Assembly: GCF_036946495.1 (NCBI RefSeq)
Contig: NZ_JAQIIX010000001.1
Span: forward strand, 310,001-374,000
Source of the DNA: Mycolicibacterium neoaurum
GTDB lineage: Bacteria > Actinomycetota > Actinomycetes > Mycobacteriales > Mycobacteriaceae
Length of the DNA: 64,000 bases
Direction of reading: 5' to 3'
The notes below the pieces were generated by a model. It had not been told where the DNA came from, ran no database searches, and was given only the letters and a program-made list of their open reading frames with translations. This document shows positions 1 to 9,000 of the stretch, piece after piece. A program made the translations under genes and the position numbers. Within the stretch, counting starts at the first letter, position 1; every line of letters begins with the position of its first letter.

Positions 1-341
1 CGACCGGCCGCTCGGGGACCGCCGCCTTCCGCGGCGTCGACGCATGGTTCCTGATCCGCGCCGTCACGCCGCCCGAACCCGAGCTGCTTCCGGATCGCCA
101 CCGACTGGTGCTCTCGCGCGGGCCCTACCATCTGGCCGACGAGCTGAAACTCCTGCGCGACAACGGTATCGACGCGCTGGTCACCAAGAACAGCGGTGGT
201 GCGATGACGCAGGCCAAACTCGATGCCGCCGGCCAGGCAGGCGTGCCGGTGATCATGGTGGACCGCCCGGCCTTGCCCGACGGGGTGGCCAGCGTGCACA
301 CCGTCGACGCGGCGGTCGACTGGGTGCACGCCCGGCGCTAG
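1..341 (+). CDS. cobK: Precorrin-6A reductase, C-terminal part (cut by window edge)
   Basis: The reading frame enters at base 3 and runs 112 codons to a TAG stop. It reduces precorrin-6A to dihydro-precorrin-6B with NADPH in aerobic cobalamin synthesis. The visible part has the typical end of CobK: AWFLIRAVTPPEPE, LVLSRGPY, the segment ALVTKNSGGAMTQAKLDAA, and a final VPVIMVDRP strand. The N-terminal half lies outside the window. Its stop overlaps by 3 bases the stop of the convergent kinase-like gene that follows. The nearby cobIJ, cobH, cobG and cobN support the assignment. Confidence 0.9.
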   Translation, partial: TGRSGTAAFRGVDAWFLIRAVTPPEPELLPDRHRLVLSRGPYHLADELKLLRDNGIDALVTKNSGGAMTQAKLDAAGQAGVPVIMVDRPALPDGVASVHTVDAAVDWVHARR

Positions 342-1378
342 ATCAGGGCCAGGGTGTCCAGTTCGCGGATGGCGCGGCAGGACCGTCGGGCCATGGCCAC
401 CATCATCTCGTCGCCGCGGTCGGTGGAGGTCGCGAAGGCGACCCCGAACGCGATGATCAGCGGCGCCTGCAGCATGCCCAGACGGTAATCACGCCAACAG
501 GTTTCGACGTCGTAATCGGTGACGCCGAGCTCGGTCAGCGCGGCATGGTACTCGGCGACCAGATCCTGCTCGGCCGCCGCGCGGACCTCGGGATCCAGAC
601 TGGTTCCGGTGAAGTACGCCAGATCGCGGGCGGGCAGTCCGACGGCGAGGGTCTGCCAGTCGACGATCGTCACGGTAGAACGAGCCGGGTCGAAGAGCAT
701 GTTGTCCAGGCGGTAGTCGCCGTGCAACAGCCCGAACCGGCCCGGTTCGGTCAGCAGCCAGGGTGTCACCATGGCCAGCGCCGCCGCCAGGGTCGCGCGA
801 TCATCTGCGGTCATCCGGTCCCCGAGTCGTTCCAGGGTGGCCTCGGCGGCCATCTTCGCCAGATCGCCCATCCCGGCTGCCATCGCGGCGTCGGGCTTGG
901 GCATCGGGATTCCGGGTAAGCCTGTCAGCTCGGGGTTGCACCAGCTCGGCGCGTGCAGGCCGGCCAGCGCGCGTGCCCCGAGCGCAGCCTCCTCGGGACT
1001 GCAGCCTGCGATCTGGTCACCCTGTTCGGCCGGTGCCAGATCTGCCAGCAGCAGCACGAAATCGCCTCCGTCGGGGCCGATATCGCAGTGGTAGTGGCGT
1101 GGGACCGGTACCTGCACCCGGTCGGCGATCCCGGTATAGAACGCATGCTCTGATCGATAGCCCAGGGCGACCCGATCGCGGACGGCATCTTCCTGTGCGG
1201 ACAGCTTCACGGCAAAGGTGGTGGGCAGCTCGGCAGCGTCGGCGTAGCCGAGCCGCACGCGGTAGGTCGCACCGGTCTGGCCCGTACCGATTGGGGTGAT
1301 GTCGACACTGTCGACAGGTGCGCCGAGCACACCGGTCAGCCAATCCGCCGTCACGTCATCGGGAGTACGCGGGATCAC
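338..1378 (-). CDS. Phosphotransferase enzyme family protein (APH/ecdysteroid-kinase-like)
   Basis: A 346-residue protein with a kinase-like fold of the aminoglycoside phosphotransferase family. Visible motifs are the ATP-lysine strand FAVKLS (about 55-60), the catalytic loop HGDYRLDN (219-226) and the metal-binding DWQ (240-242). The substrate is unknown: this family phosphorylates small molecules such as sugars, choline, steroids or antibiotics, and members in mycobacteria are mostly uncharacterised. It lies 31 bases after cobIJ on the same strand but has its own TAGTTT hexamer 6 bases before the GTG start, so it may be transcribed alone. A related domain forms the N-terminal half of the fusion protein at 23207-25198. 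Confidence 0.8.
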   Translation of the reverse strand: MIPRTPDDVTADWLTGVLGAPVDSVDITPIGTGQTGATYRVRLGYADAAELPTTFAVKLSAQEDAVRDRVALGYRSEHAFYTGIADRVQVPVPRHYHCDIGPDGGDFVLLLADLAPAEQGDQIAGCSPEEAALGARALAGLHAPSWCNPELTGLPGIPMPKPDAAMAAGMGDLAKMAAEATLERLGDRMTADDRATLAAALAMVTPWLLTEPGRFGLLHGDYRLDNMLFDPARSTVTIVDWQTLAVGLPARDLAYFTGTSLDPEVRAAAEQDLVAEYHAALTELGVTDYDVETCWRDYRLGMLQAPLIIAFGVAFATSTDRGDEMMVAMARRSCRAIRELDTLALI

Positions 1379-1384
1379 CAGCGA

Positions 1385-1390
1385 AAACTA
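1385..1390 (-). promoter_or_regulatory. -10 hexamer TAGTTT for a leaderless start
   Basis: TAGTTT on the minus strand lies 6 bases before the GTG at 1378. A TANNNT box at this distance is the usual mycobacterial leaderless promoter, so transcription should begin at the start codon. No Shine-Dalgarno sequence is seen. Confidence 0.5.
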
Positions 1391-1409
1391 GACGTGATGC
1401 CGGGGGCTG

Positions 1410-2888
1410 TCAACGATGCTCGGCCGAGGTCAGCTCCGGGTAGGTGCGCGGGGTGAACACGATGTCGCCGTGCACCCGAGTCTGCGAGGACCCGATGATC
1501 AGCAGGCATCGCATGTCGACCTCGTCGGGATTCAATTCCCCGAGCGTCACCACCCGCACACTTTCCTGCGGTCCGGCCACGTCGCGGCCGATCACCACCG
1601 GCGTGTCGGGGGACCGATGCTCCAGGAGTAGATCGCGCATGGCGCCGACCTGCCAGGTCCGCGTCTTGGACGCCGGGTTGTACACCGCGATGGCCAGATC
1701 GGCGGCGGCGGCCGCGCTGATCCGCTTGGCGATGATGTCCCACGGTTTGAGCCGGTCGGACAGTGAGATCACGGCATAGTCGTGGCCGAGCGGCGCACCG
1801 ACACGGCTGGCCACCGCGTTGGCCGCGGTCATCGCCGGGATCACCCGGACGTGGACATCGGGCCAGTGCACGGCCTCCTCCAGGACCGCGGTGGCCATCG
1901 CGAAGACGCCGGGGTCTCCCGAGGACACCACCACCACCGACCGGCCCTGCCTGGCGAGCTCACAGGCCAGCCGAGCCCGCGCCGGTTCATCGGTGTTGTC
2001 GCTGGCGTGGCGGGTCTGACCGGTGCGCACACCGACCCGGTCCAGATAGGGGAAGTAGCCGATCAGATCGGTGGCGGCGGCCAGCTCGCGGCGCGCCTGC
2101 GGCGTGATCCAGTCCAGGTCGCCCGGGCCCAGCCCGACCACCGCCACGCTGCCGCCGCGGCGCTGAACCGCCGCTTCACCGGGGAGCATGACGATGGAGA
2201 AGTAGGGCACCGAGTCCGCATCGACATCGGCGGCGGCGAGCACCCGCTCCTGGTCGGTGCTGGCCCGCTCGACGTAGAAGGCCCGCTCGAGCCGGCCGGT
2301 CTCCGAGAGTGCTTGGCGGACTTCGGAATAGGACTTGCCCAGTTTCATGATGACCGCGGCGTCGGTATCGGCCAGCCGACGGGCCAGCTCGGCGCCGGGC
2401 AGGGTTCCCGGCAGGATGGTCAGCACCTCATCGCCCTGCACGAGCGGCATACCGTTGGCGGCCGAGGCCGCGCTGACCGAGGTGACACCGGGCACGATCA
2501 CGGCCCGGAACTGTTCGGTCAACCGGGTGTGCATGTGCATGTAGGAGCTGTAGAACAGCGGATCGCCCTCGGCGAGCAGCGCGACATTGCGACCCGCCCG
2601 CAGGTGGACGGCGATGCGCTCGGCCGATTCGGCGTAGAAGTCCTCCATGGCCCCGTCGTAGCCACCGGGATGCTCGGTGGTCTCGGTGGTCACCGGATAC
2701 ACCAGGTGTTCTTCTATCTGTCCCGCGCGCAGATAGGGTTCGGCGATCCGACGCGCGATACTGCGGCCGTGCCTGGCACTGTGATAGGCCACCACGTCGG
2801 CCTCCCCGATCACCCGGGCCGCCTTGACCGTGACCAGCTCGGGATCACCGGGACCCAAGCCCACACCGTAGAGCGTTCCTCGACTCAT
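1410..2888 (-). CDS. cobIJ: Precorrin-2 C20-methyltransferase / precorrin-3B C17-methyltransferase fusion
   Basis: A 492-residue fusion of two SAM-dependent tetrapyrrole methyltransferases. The first half opens with [20 protein letters not shown], the glycine-rich SAM loop of CobI (precorrin-2 to precorrin-3A). The second half starts near residue 248 with [16 protein letters not shown], the same loop in CobJ (precorrin-3B to precorrin-4, with ring contraction). CobJ features GDPGVFAMA and [10 protein letters not shown] are present. Actinobacteria commonly carry this fusion. Its ATG overlaps the cobH stop as ATGA, so the two are translationally coupled. Confidence 0.95.
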   Translation of the reverse strand: MSRGTLYGVGLGPGDPELVTVKAARVIGEADVVAYHSARHGRSIARRIAEPYLRAGQIEEHLVYPVTTETTEHPGGYDGAMEDFYAESAERIAVHLRAGRNVALLAEGDPLFYSSYMHMHTRLTEQFRAVIVPGVTSVSAASAANGMPLVQGDEVLTILPGTLPGAELARRLADTDAAVIMKLGKSYSEVRQALSETGRLERAFYVERASTDQERVLAAADVDADSVPYFSIVMLPGEAAVQRRGGSVAVVGLGPGDLDWITPQARRELAAATDLIGYFPYLDRVGVRTGQTRHASDNTDEPARARLACELARQGRSVVVVSSGDPGVFAMATAVLEEAVHWPDVHVRVIPAMTAANAVASRVGAPLGHDYAVISLSDRLKPWDIIAKRISAAAAADLAIAVYNPASKTRTWQVGAMRDLLLEHRSPDTPVVIGRDVAGPQESVRVVTLGELNPDEVDMRCLLIIGSSQTRVHGDIVFTPRTYPELTSAEHR

Positions 2889-3511
2889 TCGCGTTCACTC
2901 GCAATCGCATTCACCGCTGCGGCCGCCATCGCACTCCCGCCACGACGGCCTGTCACCACCAGGTAGTCCATCCCGCGCGGGCGGGCTATCAGCTCGTCCT
3001 TGGACTGCGCGGACCCCACGAAGCCGACCGGTCCGCCGAGCACCGCCGCCGGGACGGCCGCGCCGTCGTCGAGAAGCTCGAGCAATCGGAACAGGGCGGT
3101 CGGTGCGTTACCGATCGCCAGCACCGCACCGTCGAGCCGGTCAGCCCAGATGTCCACGCCCGCGGCCGAGCGTGTGCTGCCCAGCCGCGCGGCCACCTCC
3201 GGGGCGCGGGGATCGGCGACCAGCGATATCACCTCGTTGTCGGCGGGCAGGCGAGACCGGGTGATTCCGGCTGCCACCATCGACGAGTCGCACAGCACCG
3301 GCGCGCCCGCGGCGAGCGCCGCGCTCGCCCTGGCCACCACATCGGGACTGAACGCGACGTGTTCGGTGACATCGGTCTGCCCACAAGTGTGGATCAGGCG
3401 GACGACAACCCGGGCGACATCCTCGGGAAAGCGCGCCAGATCGGCTTCGGCACGGATCGTCGCGAAGGACTCACGGTAGATCTCCGCGGCGTCGCGGATG
3501 TATTCGAGCAC
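2885..3511 (-). CDS. cobH: Precorrin-8X methylmutase
   Basis: A 208-residue enzyme that moves the C11 methyl group of precorrin-8X to C12, giving hydrogenobyrinic acid. The sequence is a full-length Cob[10 protein letters not shown] near the start, the motif [10 protein letters not shown] with the catalytic histidine, [22 protein letters not shown] and [13 protein letters not shown]. It follows cobG by 9 bases and overlaps cobIJ by 4, so cobG-cobH-cobIJ form one transcript. Confidence 0.96.
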   Translation of the reverse strand: MLEYIRDAAEIYRESFATIRAEADLARFPEDVARVVVRLIHTCGQTDVTEHVAFSPDVVARASAALAAGAPVLCDSSMVAAGITRSRLPADNEVISLVADPRAPEVAARLGSTRSAAGVDIWADRLDGAVLAIGNAPTALFRLLELLDDGAAVPAAVLGGPVGFVGSAQSKDELIARPRGMDYLVVTGRRGGSAMAAAAVNAIASERE

Positions 3512-3520
3512 CCGCTCACC

Positions 3521-4654
3521 CTACGTGTGACGCGGTCGGTATCCGTCCGCGGAGGCAACCAACACCTGGGCGCCCGCCGGCGCGCCGCAGCCGCGCTCAC
3601 AGCCCACGAAGTGCCGATGGGCTCCCGACGGTGCAGCGGGACCGGAGTCGACCGCGGCGAGCGCATCTGCACGGACATCGGTCCTGGACCGTTCGCAGCC
3701 GGGACTACCTGCGCAGGCGCTGACGGTCAGCCACGGTGAGGCCTCGTCGAAGACCAGGCCCAGCGGTGCGAGCACGCGTAGCGCAGTATCCGCGACCTCC
3801 TCGCGCAGATCGCAGATCAGAATCGAACGCCACGGCGTCACCACCAGTGGTGCGTCGATCGCGGCCACGAATTCCGCGGTGCGCGCGGGCAGTACCCCCA
3901 GGGGCACCACCGCCGCCAGCGTGACGAGGGGATCGGAGCCGGTCTGCTCGATCCACCCCACCGGTCCGCGCGCGGTGTCGCCGACCACCAGCCGCTGCCC
4001 GGCAGGAACCGACACCTCATGGCCTGCGGTCAACACGGTGGGGTCGTCGAGTTCGGCCACTCGCCAACGCTTTCCGCGATCGCGCTGGAATCGCGAGGCG
4101 ATCTCGATCACGGTCGGTATGGCGCTGTCGACCGACAACCGCACACCGGTGTCCGAACCCGCCAGCAACAGTGCGACGCCATCGTCGGTGACCTGCAGAC
4201 CCACATCGGTGTGCAGTCCGCTGACATCCCCACGGCCGTCATCGATGGAGAACCAGAACCGGCCGGGCAACTGGGACAGCGCACTGTCGGCCTGCAGCGC
4301 AGCGTCGAGGTCGTGGACCCACCCGCGCACATCGGTCAGACCACCGGACCTGCCGGACAGGGGGGAGGAGACGATGTTGCGGACCCGTTCGTGCGCCGGC
4401 GCCGGCAACAACCCGACGCCGGCGATGGCATCGGCGACGCGGGCGGTGTCGGTGATCGCGCGGATCTGCACGCTGCCGCGCGAGGTCAACTCGAGCGCAC
4501 CGTTACCGCATTCGATGGCCAGATGGGCAAGCGTCTCCAGGGCCGCCGCGTCGAGGAAACCGCCGGGCAGACGCACTCTCACCAGGGCCCCGTCGGCGGC
4601 CTGGTGCACCTGCAGCGCGCCGGGACAGGCGTCCTGATCGCGGGTTCGACTCAC
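3521..4654 (-). CDS. cobG: Precorrin-3B synthase
   Basis: A 377-residue iron-sulfur monooxygenase of the nitrite/sulfite reductase half-domain family. It converts precorrin-3A to the hydroxylactone precorrin-3B using oxygen. Two ferredoxin-like halves are visible, and the C-terminal part carries the 4Fe-4S cysteine pattern CAGSPGC followed by CERGC. Oxygen-dependent CobG marks the aerobic pathway. The GTG start has TACGGT six bases upstream, so the cobG-cobH-cobIJ unit probably has its own leaderless promoter although a dioxygenase gene lies only 30 bases upstream. Confidence 0.92.
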   Translation of the reverse strand: MSRTRDQDACPGALQVHQAADGALVRVRLPGGFLDAAALETLAHLAIECGNGALELTSRGSVQIRAITDTARVADAIAGVGLLPAPAHERVRNIVSSPLSGRSGGLTDVRGWVHDLDAALQADSALSQLPGRFWFSIDDGRGDVSGLHTDVGLQVTDDGVALLLAGSDTGVRLSVDSAIPTVIEIASRFQRDRGKRWRVAELDDPTVLTAGHEVSVPAGQRLVVGDTARGPVGWIEQTGSDPLVTLAAVVPLGVLPARTAEFVAAIDAPLVVTPWRSILICDLREEVADTALRVLAPLGLVFDEASPWLTVSACAGSPGCERSRTDVRADALAAVDSGPAAPSGAHRHFVGCERGCGAPAGAQVLVASADGYRPRHT

Positions 4655-4660
4655 CCATCC

Positions 4661-4666
4661 ACCGTA
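4661..4666 (-). promoter_or_regulatory. -10 hexamer TACGGT for leaderless cobG
   Basis: TACGGT on the minus strand ends 6 bases before the GTG of cobG and matches TANNNT. It lies in the 30-base gap behind the dioxygenase gene, giving the cob genes a possible start of transcription separate from that gene. Confidence 0.5.
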
Positions 4667-4684
4667 CTGCCCGATGCCGAATGC

Positions 4685-5641
4685 TCACCCGGCCAGTGCA
4701 ACCGGGGTGACCACCACTGAGTACTTTTCGGCGTCACCGGCGATCACCCGGCTGGTCGCGCCATTGACAGCCACGGGCACATCCCCGGCCAGCGTGACCC
4801 GGCTGAGTCGGCGGAACTGGTCGTCATAGTCGGCGACCGCGTAGTGCTGAGTCGCCCGGTTGTCCCAGATGGCCAGATCGCCGGGAGCCCAGTTCCACCG
4901 GACGGTGTTCTCCAACTTGGTGATCCGCGCCTGCAGCAGATTGAACAACGCGGCCGACTCCGTCGAGCCCAGTCCGACCAGTCGTTTGACGAAATGACCG
5001 AGCAACAAGGCCCGTTCGCCGGTCTCCGGGTGTACGCGTACCACCGGGTGCTCGGTCTCGAAGTACTCGGATTCGAACTCGGCCCGATATTCGCGCACCG
5101 TACCTGCCGGCACGTCGTGCCGCTGGTCGCCGTCCGGGTGGTCCGCGCTGTAGTCGTATTTGTTGGTGTGCACCGCCCACAGGTTCTCGGCCAACAACCG
5201 CAACGGTTCCGGCAGCTGGGCATACGCTGCGGCCGTGTTGGCCCACACCGTCGTCCCGCCGTATTCGGGCAGGGTGACGGCACGCAGCAGCGAGGCCTTC
5301 GGGATGCGATCGACGAAGGTCACGTCCGTGTGCCAGCTGTTGGCCTTGTCGTAGCGCGAGTCGATGGGCAGCACCCTGGCGCCCCGCGACAGCACCGTCG
5401 GATGCGCCGCGGTGGTGGTGCCGAGACGTTGCGCGAAGGACAGTTGGCCCTCGTCGTCGAGATGGTTCTGTCCACGGAAGAAGATCACCTTGTGCTCCAG
5501 CATCGCGGTGTTGATGGCCGCGACGGTTGCCGGGTCGAGGTCACCGGCCAGGCGCACACCGTCCACGCGGGCGCCGATGTGCGCACCGAGCTTCACAACG
5601 CGTACCGGTGGCTGTGGGTGCGATGGGTCGGGAAGGGTCAT
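4685..5641 (-). CDS. TauD/TfdA-family Fe(II)/2-oxoglutarate dioxygenase (AtsK/Rv3406-like)
   Basis: A 318-residue dioxygenase of the taurine/alkylsulfate group. These enzymes oxidise the carbon next to a sulfonate or sulfate, releasing inorganic sulfur. The metal site is visible: SWHTDVTF supplies His and Asp, [10 protein letters not shown] the second His, and RLSRVTL the 2-oxoglutarate arginine. Segments such as [24 protein letters not shown] and [19 protein letters not shown] recall mycobacterial alkylsulfatase Rv3406. I chose the ATG at 5641 because it fits the family N-terminus; a GTG at 5677 adds 12 residues. Neither start has a clear ribosome binding site. It sits between cobG and the divergent cobN leader region. 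Confidence 0.85.
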   Translation of the reverse strand: MTLPDPSHPQPPVRVVKLGAHIGARVDGVRLAGDLDPATVAAINTAMLEHKVIFFRGQNHLDDEGQLSFAQRLGTTTAAHPTVLSRGARVLPIDSRYDKANSWHTDVTFVDRIPKASLLRAVTLPEYGGTTVWANTAAAYAQLPEPLRLLAENLWAVHTNKYDYSADHPDGDQRHDVPAGTVREYRAEFESEYFETEHPVVRVHPETGERALLLGHFVKRLVGLGSTESAALFNLLQARITKLENTVRWNWAPGDLAIWDNRATQHYAVADYDDQFRRLSRVTLAGDVPVAVNGATSRVIAGDAEKYSVVVTPVALAG

Positions 5642-5740
5642 AGGAATATTGGGCCAGGCGAACCCGCAGCCGCCCACGGTTTTACCGACGGCGATCCAAA
5701 AGCCGTTGTGCGCAGGTCAGCGCCCCGGAATGTGGATCGA

Positions 5741-5756
5741 TGTGTGATAGGTCACA
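5741..5756. promoter_or_regulatory. CRP/FNR-like operator, TGTGTGATAGGTCACA
   Basis: The 16-mer reads TGTGT-N6-TCACA, one base from the mycobacterial CRP consensus TGTGA-N6-TCACA. A shorter perfect dyad, TGTGA-TAGG-TCACA, lies inside it. It falls in the divergent region between the dioxygenase gene and the small ORF before cobN, so a cAMP-responsive regulator (CRP or Cmr) could act on either side. Confidence 0.5.
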
Positions 5757-5822
5757 TCAAGATCGGAGCTGTCGGCTCACGCACAGATCGCTCTTTTGTG
5801 ACCGATCCGGGGCTACGTTCTC

Positions 5823-5848
5823 GGTACCAACTGGTACCAGCCGGTACC
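5823..5848. repeat. Three GGTACC copies at exact 10-base spacing
   Basis: GGTACC occurs at 5823, 5833 and 5843, one helical turn apart; the middle copy is part of the 10-bp palindrome CTGGTACCAG. The array lies just after a possible -10 (TACGTT, 5814-5819) and before the ribosome binding site of the 32-residue ORF. It could be a multimeric operator on one DNA face or an RNA structure in the 5' leader. Confidence 0.6.
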
Positions 5849-5870
5849 CCCTACCGAAAGGAGGCGACAC

Positions 5871-5969
5871 ATGGCGTCCCTGATTGCCATCGGACTTGGC
5901 GTTGCCCTCGTCGTCGCCGCCATCGCGACTCCCTACCGAGGCTCCTGGTACGCCCGCTGGGGCGGCTGA
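5871..5969 (+). CDS. Small ORF, 32 residues, single membrane helix, upstream of cobN
   Basis: ATG at 5871 is preceded by AAGGAGGCGACAC, one of the strongest Shine-Dalgarno sequences in the window, 7 bases before the start. The ORF encodes a hydrophobic N-terminal stretch (SLIAIGLGVALVVAAIA) followed by a short polar, aromatic tail (PYRGSWYARWGG). That fits a one-pass membrane microprotein; a translated leader acting on cobN is the alternative. It ends 67 bases before cobN and starts after the GGTACC array. I do not recognise the family. Confidence 0.65.
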   Translation: MASLIAIGLGVALVVAAIATPYRGSWYARWGG

Positions 5970-5976
5970 GGAAGTA

Positions 5977-6011
5977 CCCGGCGGGAAACACCGGGCGCGC
6001 CCCACGCCGGG
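5977..6011 (+). promoter_or_regulatory. Mutually exclusive hairpins between the small ORF and cobN
   Basis: CCCGGCG (5977-5983) can pair either with CCGGG at 5991-5995 (the first five bases) or with CGCCGGG at 6005-6011 (all seven). The two stems exclude each other and lie in the 67-base gap before the cobN GTG. The layout resembles a leader-controlled switch, but high GC makes chance pairing likely. No cobalamin riboswitch core is visible. Confidence 0.3.
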
Positions 6012-6036
6012 GGTGCGGTGGGGCAGGATTGAGCGG

Positions 6037-9000
6037 GTGCCGACCGTATTGCTGCTCTCCACGTCCGATACCGACCTGATCACCGCCCGCGCCAGCGGCG
6101 CGCAGTACCGCTGGGCCAATCCGTCCCGGCTGCTGCAGGACGAACTCGACCGGGAGCTGGCCGAGCTTCTGACCGGTGTCGACATCGTCGTGGTGCGCAT
6201 CCTCGGCGGCTACCGCGCCTGGCAGGACGGCATCGACGTTCTGGTCGCCAGCGGCGTGCCGACCGTCGTGCTCTCCGGTGAACAGGCGCCCGATGCCGAG
6301 CTCATGCGGTATTCGACGGTGCCTGCGGGCGTGGCCCTGGAGGCGCATGTCTATCTAGCTCAGGGCGGCGTCGAGAATCTGCGCGGGCTGCACGCCTTCC
6401 TGTCCGACACGCTGCTGATGACGGGCCAGGGCTTCGACCCTCCCGTACAGATCCCGACCTGGGGTGTCCTCGAACGCGCCGAAGCGGCACGGCCCGACGC
6501 TCCCACCGTTGCCGTGCTCTACTACCGGGCCCAGCACCTGGCGGGCAACACCGGCTATATCGAGGCGCTGTGCGCGGCCATCGAGACGGCTGGCGGCCGC
6601 GCACTGCCGGTGTACTGCGCCTCACTGCGGACCGCAGAGGCCGACCTGCTGGACCTGCTGGGCACCGCCGACACGCTGATCACCACGGTGCTCGCCGCGG
6701 GTGGTGCCACCCCGGCGACCGTCACCGCAGGCGGCGCCGATGACGGCTGGAACGTGGCCCATCTGGCGGCCTTGGATGTCCCGATCCTGCAGGGCTTGTG
6801 CCTGACGAGTTCGCGCGCCGCCTGGTCGGCCAACGATGACGGGCTCTCCCCGCTGGATGTCGCCACCCAGGTGGCCGTGCCCGAGTTCGACGGACGCATC
6901 ATCACCGTGCCGTTCTCGTTCAAGGAGATCGACGACGAGGGTTTGATCACCTACAACGCCGACCCCGAGCGGTGTGCCCGGGTGGCCGGTCTCGCCGTGC
7001 GCCACGCCCGCCTGCGCCGCATCCCCGCCGCGCAGAAGCAGGTCGCGCTGGTCTTCTCGGCCTATCCGACCAAACACGCCAGGATCGGTAACGCCGTCGG
7101 GCTGGACACCCCGGCCAGTGCGATCGCGCTGTTGCGCGCCCTGCGCGACCATGGCATCGACATCGGCGAGGTACCCGGCGTCGAGGCCGGAGACGGCGAT
7201 GCCCTGATCCACGCGCTTATCGAGCGCGGTGGCCAGGACCCCGACTGGCTCACCGAGGAGACGCTGGCGCTCAACCCGATCCGGGTCAGCGCGGCCGAGT
7301 ACCGGCGCTGGTTTGCGACCCTGCCCGCCGAACTCGCCGACGCCATGGTCGAACACTGGGGCCCGCCCCCGGGCGAACTGTTCGTCGACCGCACCCACAA
7401 CCCGGACGGCGATATCGTCATCGCGGCCATGCGGTCGGGCAATGTCGTGATCCTGGTCCAGCCGCCGCGTGGTTTCGGTGAGAATCCGGTGGCGATCTAC
7501 CACGATCCGGACCTGCCGCCGAGTCATCATTACCTGGCCGCCTATCGCTGGCTGGACGGGCAATTCGGTTCTGGCCAATTCGGTGATGGCCCCTCGGCGT
7601 TCAAGGCCGATGTGGTCATCCATCTCGGCAAGCATGGCAACCTCGAATGGCTTCCCGGCAAGACGCTGGGGATGAGCAGCGCATGCGGGACCGACGCCGC
7701 CCTAGGCGATCTGCCGCTGATCTACCCGTTCCTGGTCAACGACCCCGGGGAGGGCACCCAGGCCAAGCGGCGGGCGCACGCCACCCTGGTCGACCATCTG
7801 ATCCCGCCGATGGCGCGCGCCGAGACCTACGGAGACATCGCGCGCCTGGAACAACTGCTCGACGAGCACTCCAACGTCTCGGCGCTCGACCCGGCCAAGC
7901 TGCCCGCCATCCGCCAGCAGATCTGGACGCTGATGCGCGCGGCGAAGATGGACCACGACCTGGGCCTGGAGGATCGGCCCGACGAGGATTCCTTCGACGA
8001 CATGTTGTTGCATGTGGACGGCTGGTTGTGTGAGATCAAGGATGTCCAGATCCGCGACGGCCTGCACATCCTCGGCCTTGCACCGGAGGGGGACTCCGAG
8101 CTGGACCTGGTGCTGGCGATCCTGCGGGCTCGCCAGCTGTTCGGTGGTGAGCAGACCGTACCCGGCCTGCGTCAGGCGCTCGGTCTCGCCGAGGACGGCG
8201 CCGACGAACGCCATGCCGTCGATGCCGCCGAGGACGCGGCGCGGCAGTTGGTCGCCGGGCTGCAGAAGACCGGCTGGGATGCCGGCGCCGTCGACGAGCT
8301 GACCGACGACCCCGTGGTGGCCCAGATCTTGCGGTTCGCGGCCACCGAGGTGGCACCGCGGTTGCGCGCCACCTCCGGTGAGATCGACGCGGTACTCAAG
8401 GCGATCGACGGCCATTACATCGCGGCCGGCCCCTCGGGATCCCCGCTGCGCGGCCTGGTGAACGTGCTGCCCACCGGGCGTAACTTCTACTCGGTGGATC
8501 CCAAGGCCGTGCCGTCTCGGCTTGCCTGGGAAACCGGTGTGGCCCTGGCAGATTCACTGGTCGAGCGGTACCGCACCGATCACGGCGAGTGGCCGAAGTC
8601 GGTCGGGCTCTCGGTATGGGGCACCTCGGCCATGCGCACCTCCGGCGACGATATCGCCGAGGTGCTCGCCCTGCTGGGCGTCCGGCCCATCTGGGATGAC
8701 GCATCGCGACGCGTCGTCGACCTGGAGGTGATCACTCCGGCGGAGCTCGGCAGGCCCCGCATCGATGTGACGGTGCGCATCTCGGGATTCTTCCGCGATG
8801 CTTTTCCGCACGTGGTGACGATGCTCGATGACGCGGTGTCGCTGGTCGCCGCCCTCGACGAGGCGCCGGAGGACAACTACGTCCGCGCCCACGCGCTGGC
8901 CGACCTGGCCGATCACGGTGATCAGCGACGCAGCACCACAAGGATTTTCGGATCCAAGCCGGGCACCTACGGGGCGGGACTGTTGCAGCTCATCGACAGC

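Noticed and set aside
5642..5870. Cobalamin riboswitch before the cob genes
   Set aside because: No GCCACTG-type core or B12 box was found by eye on either strand; a covariance search would be decisive.
5884..6036. Upstream extension of the cobN frame
   Set aside because: It overlaps the well-supported small ORF, does not resemble the CobN N-terminus, and the GTG at 6037 fits the family start.
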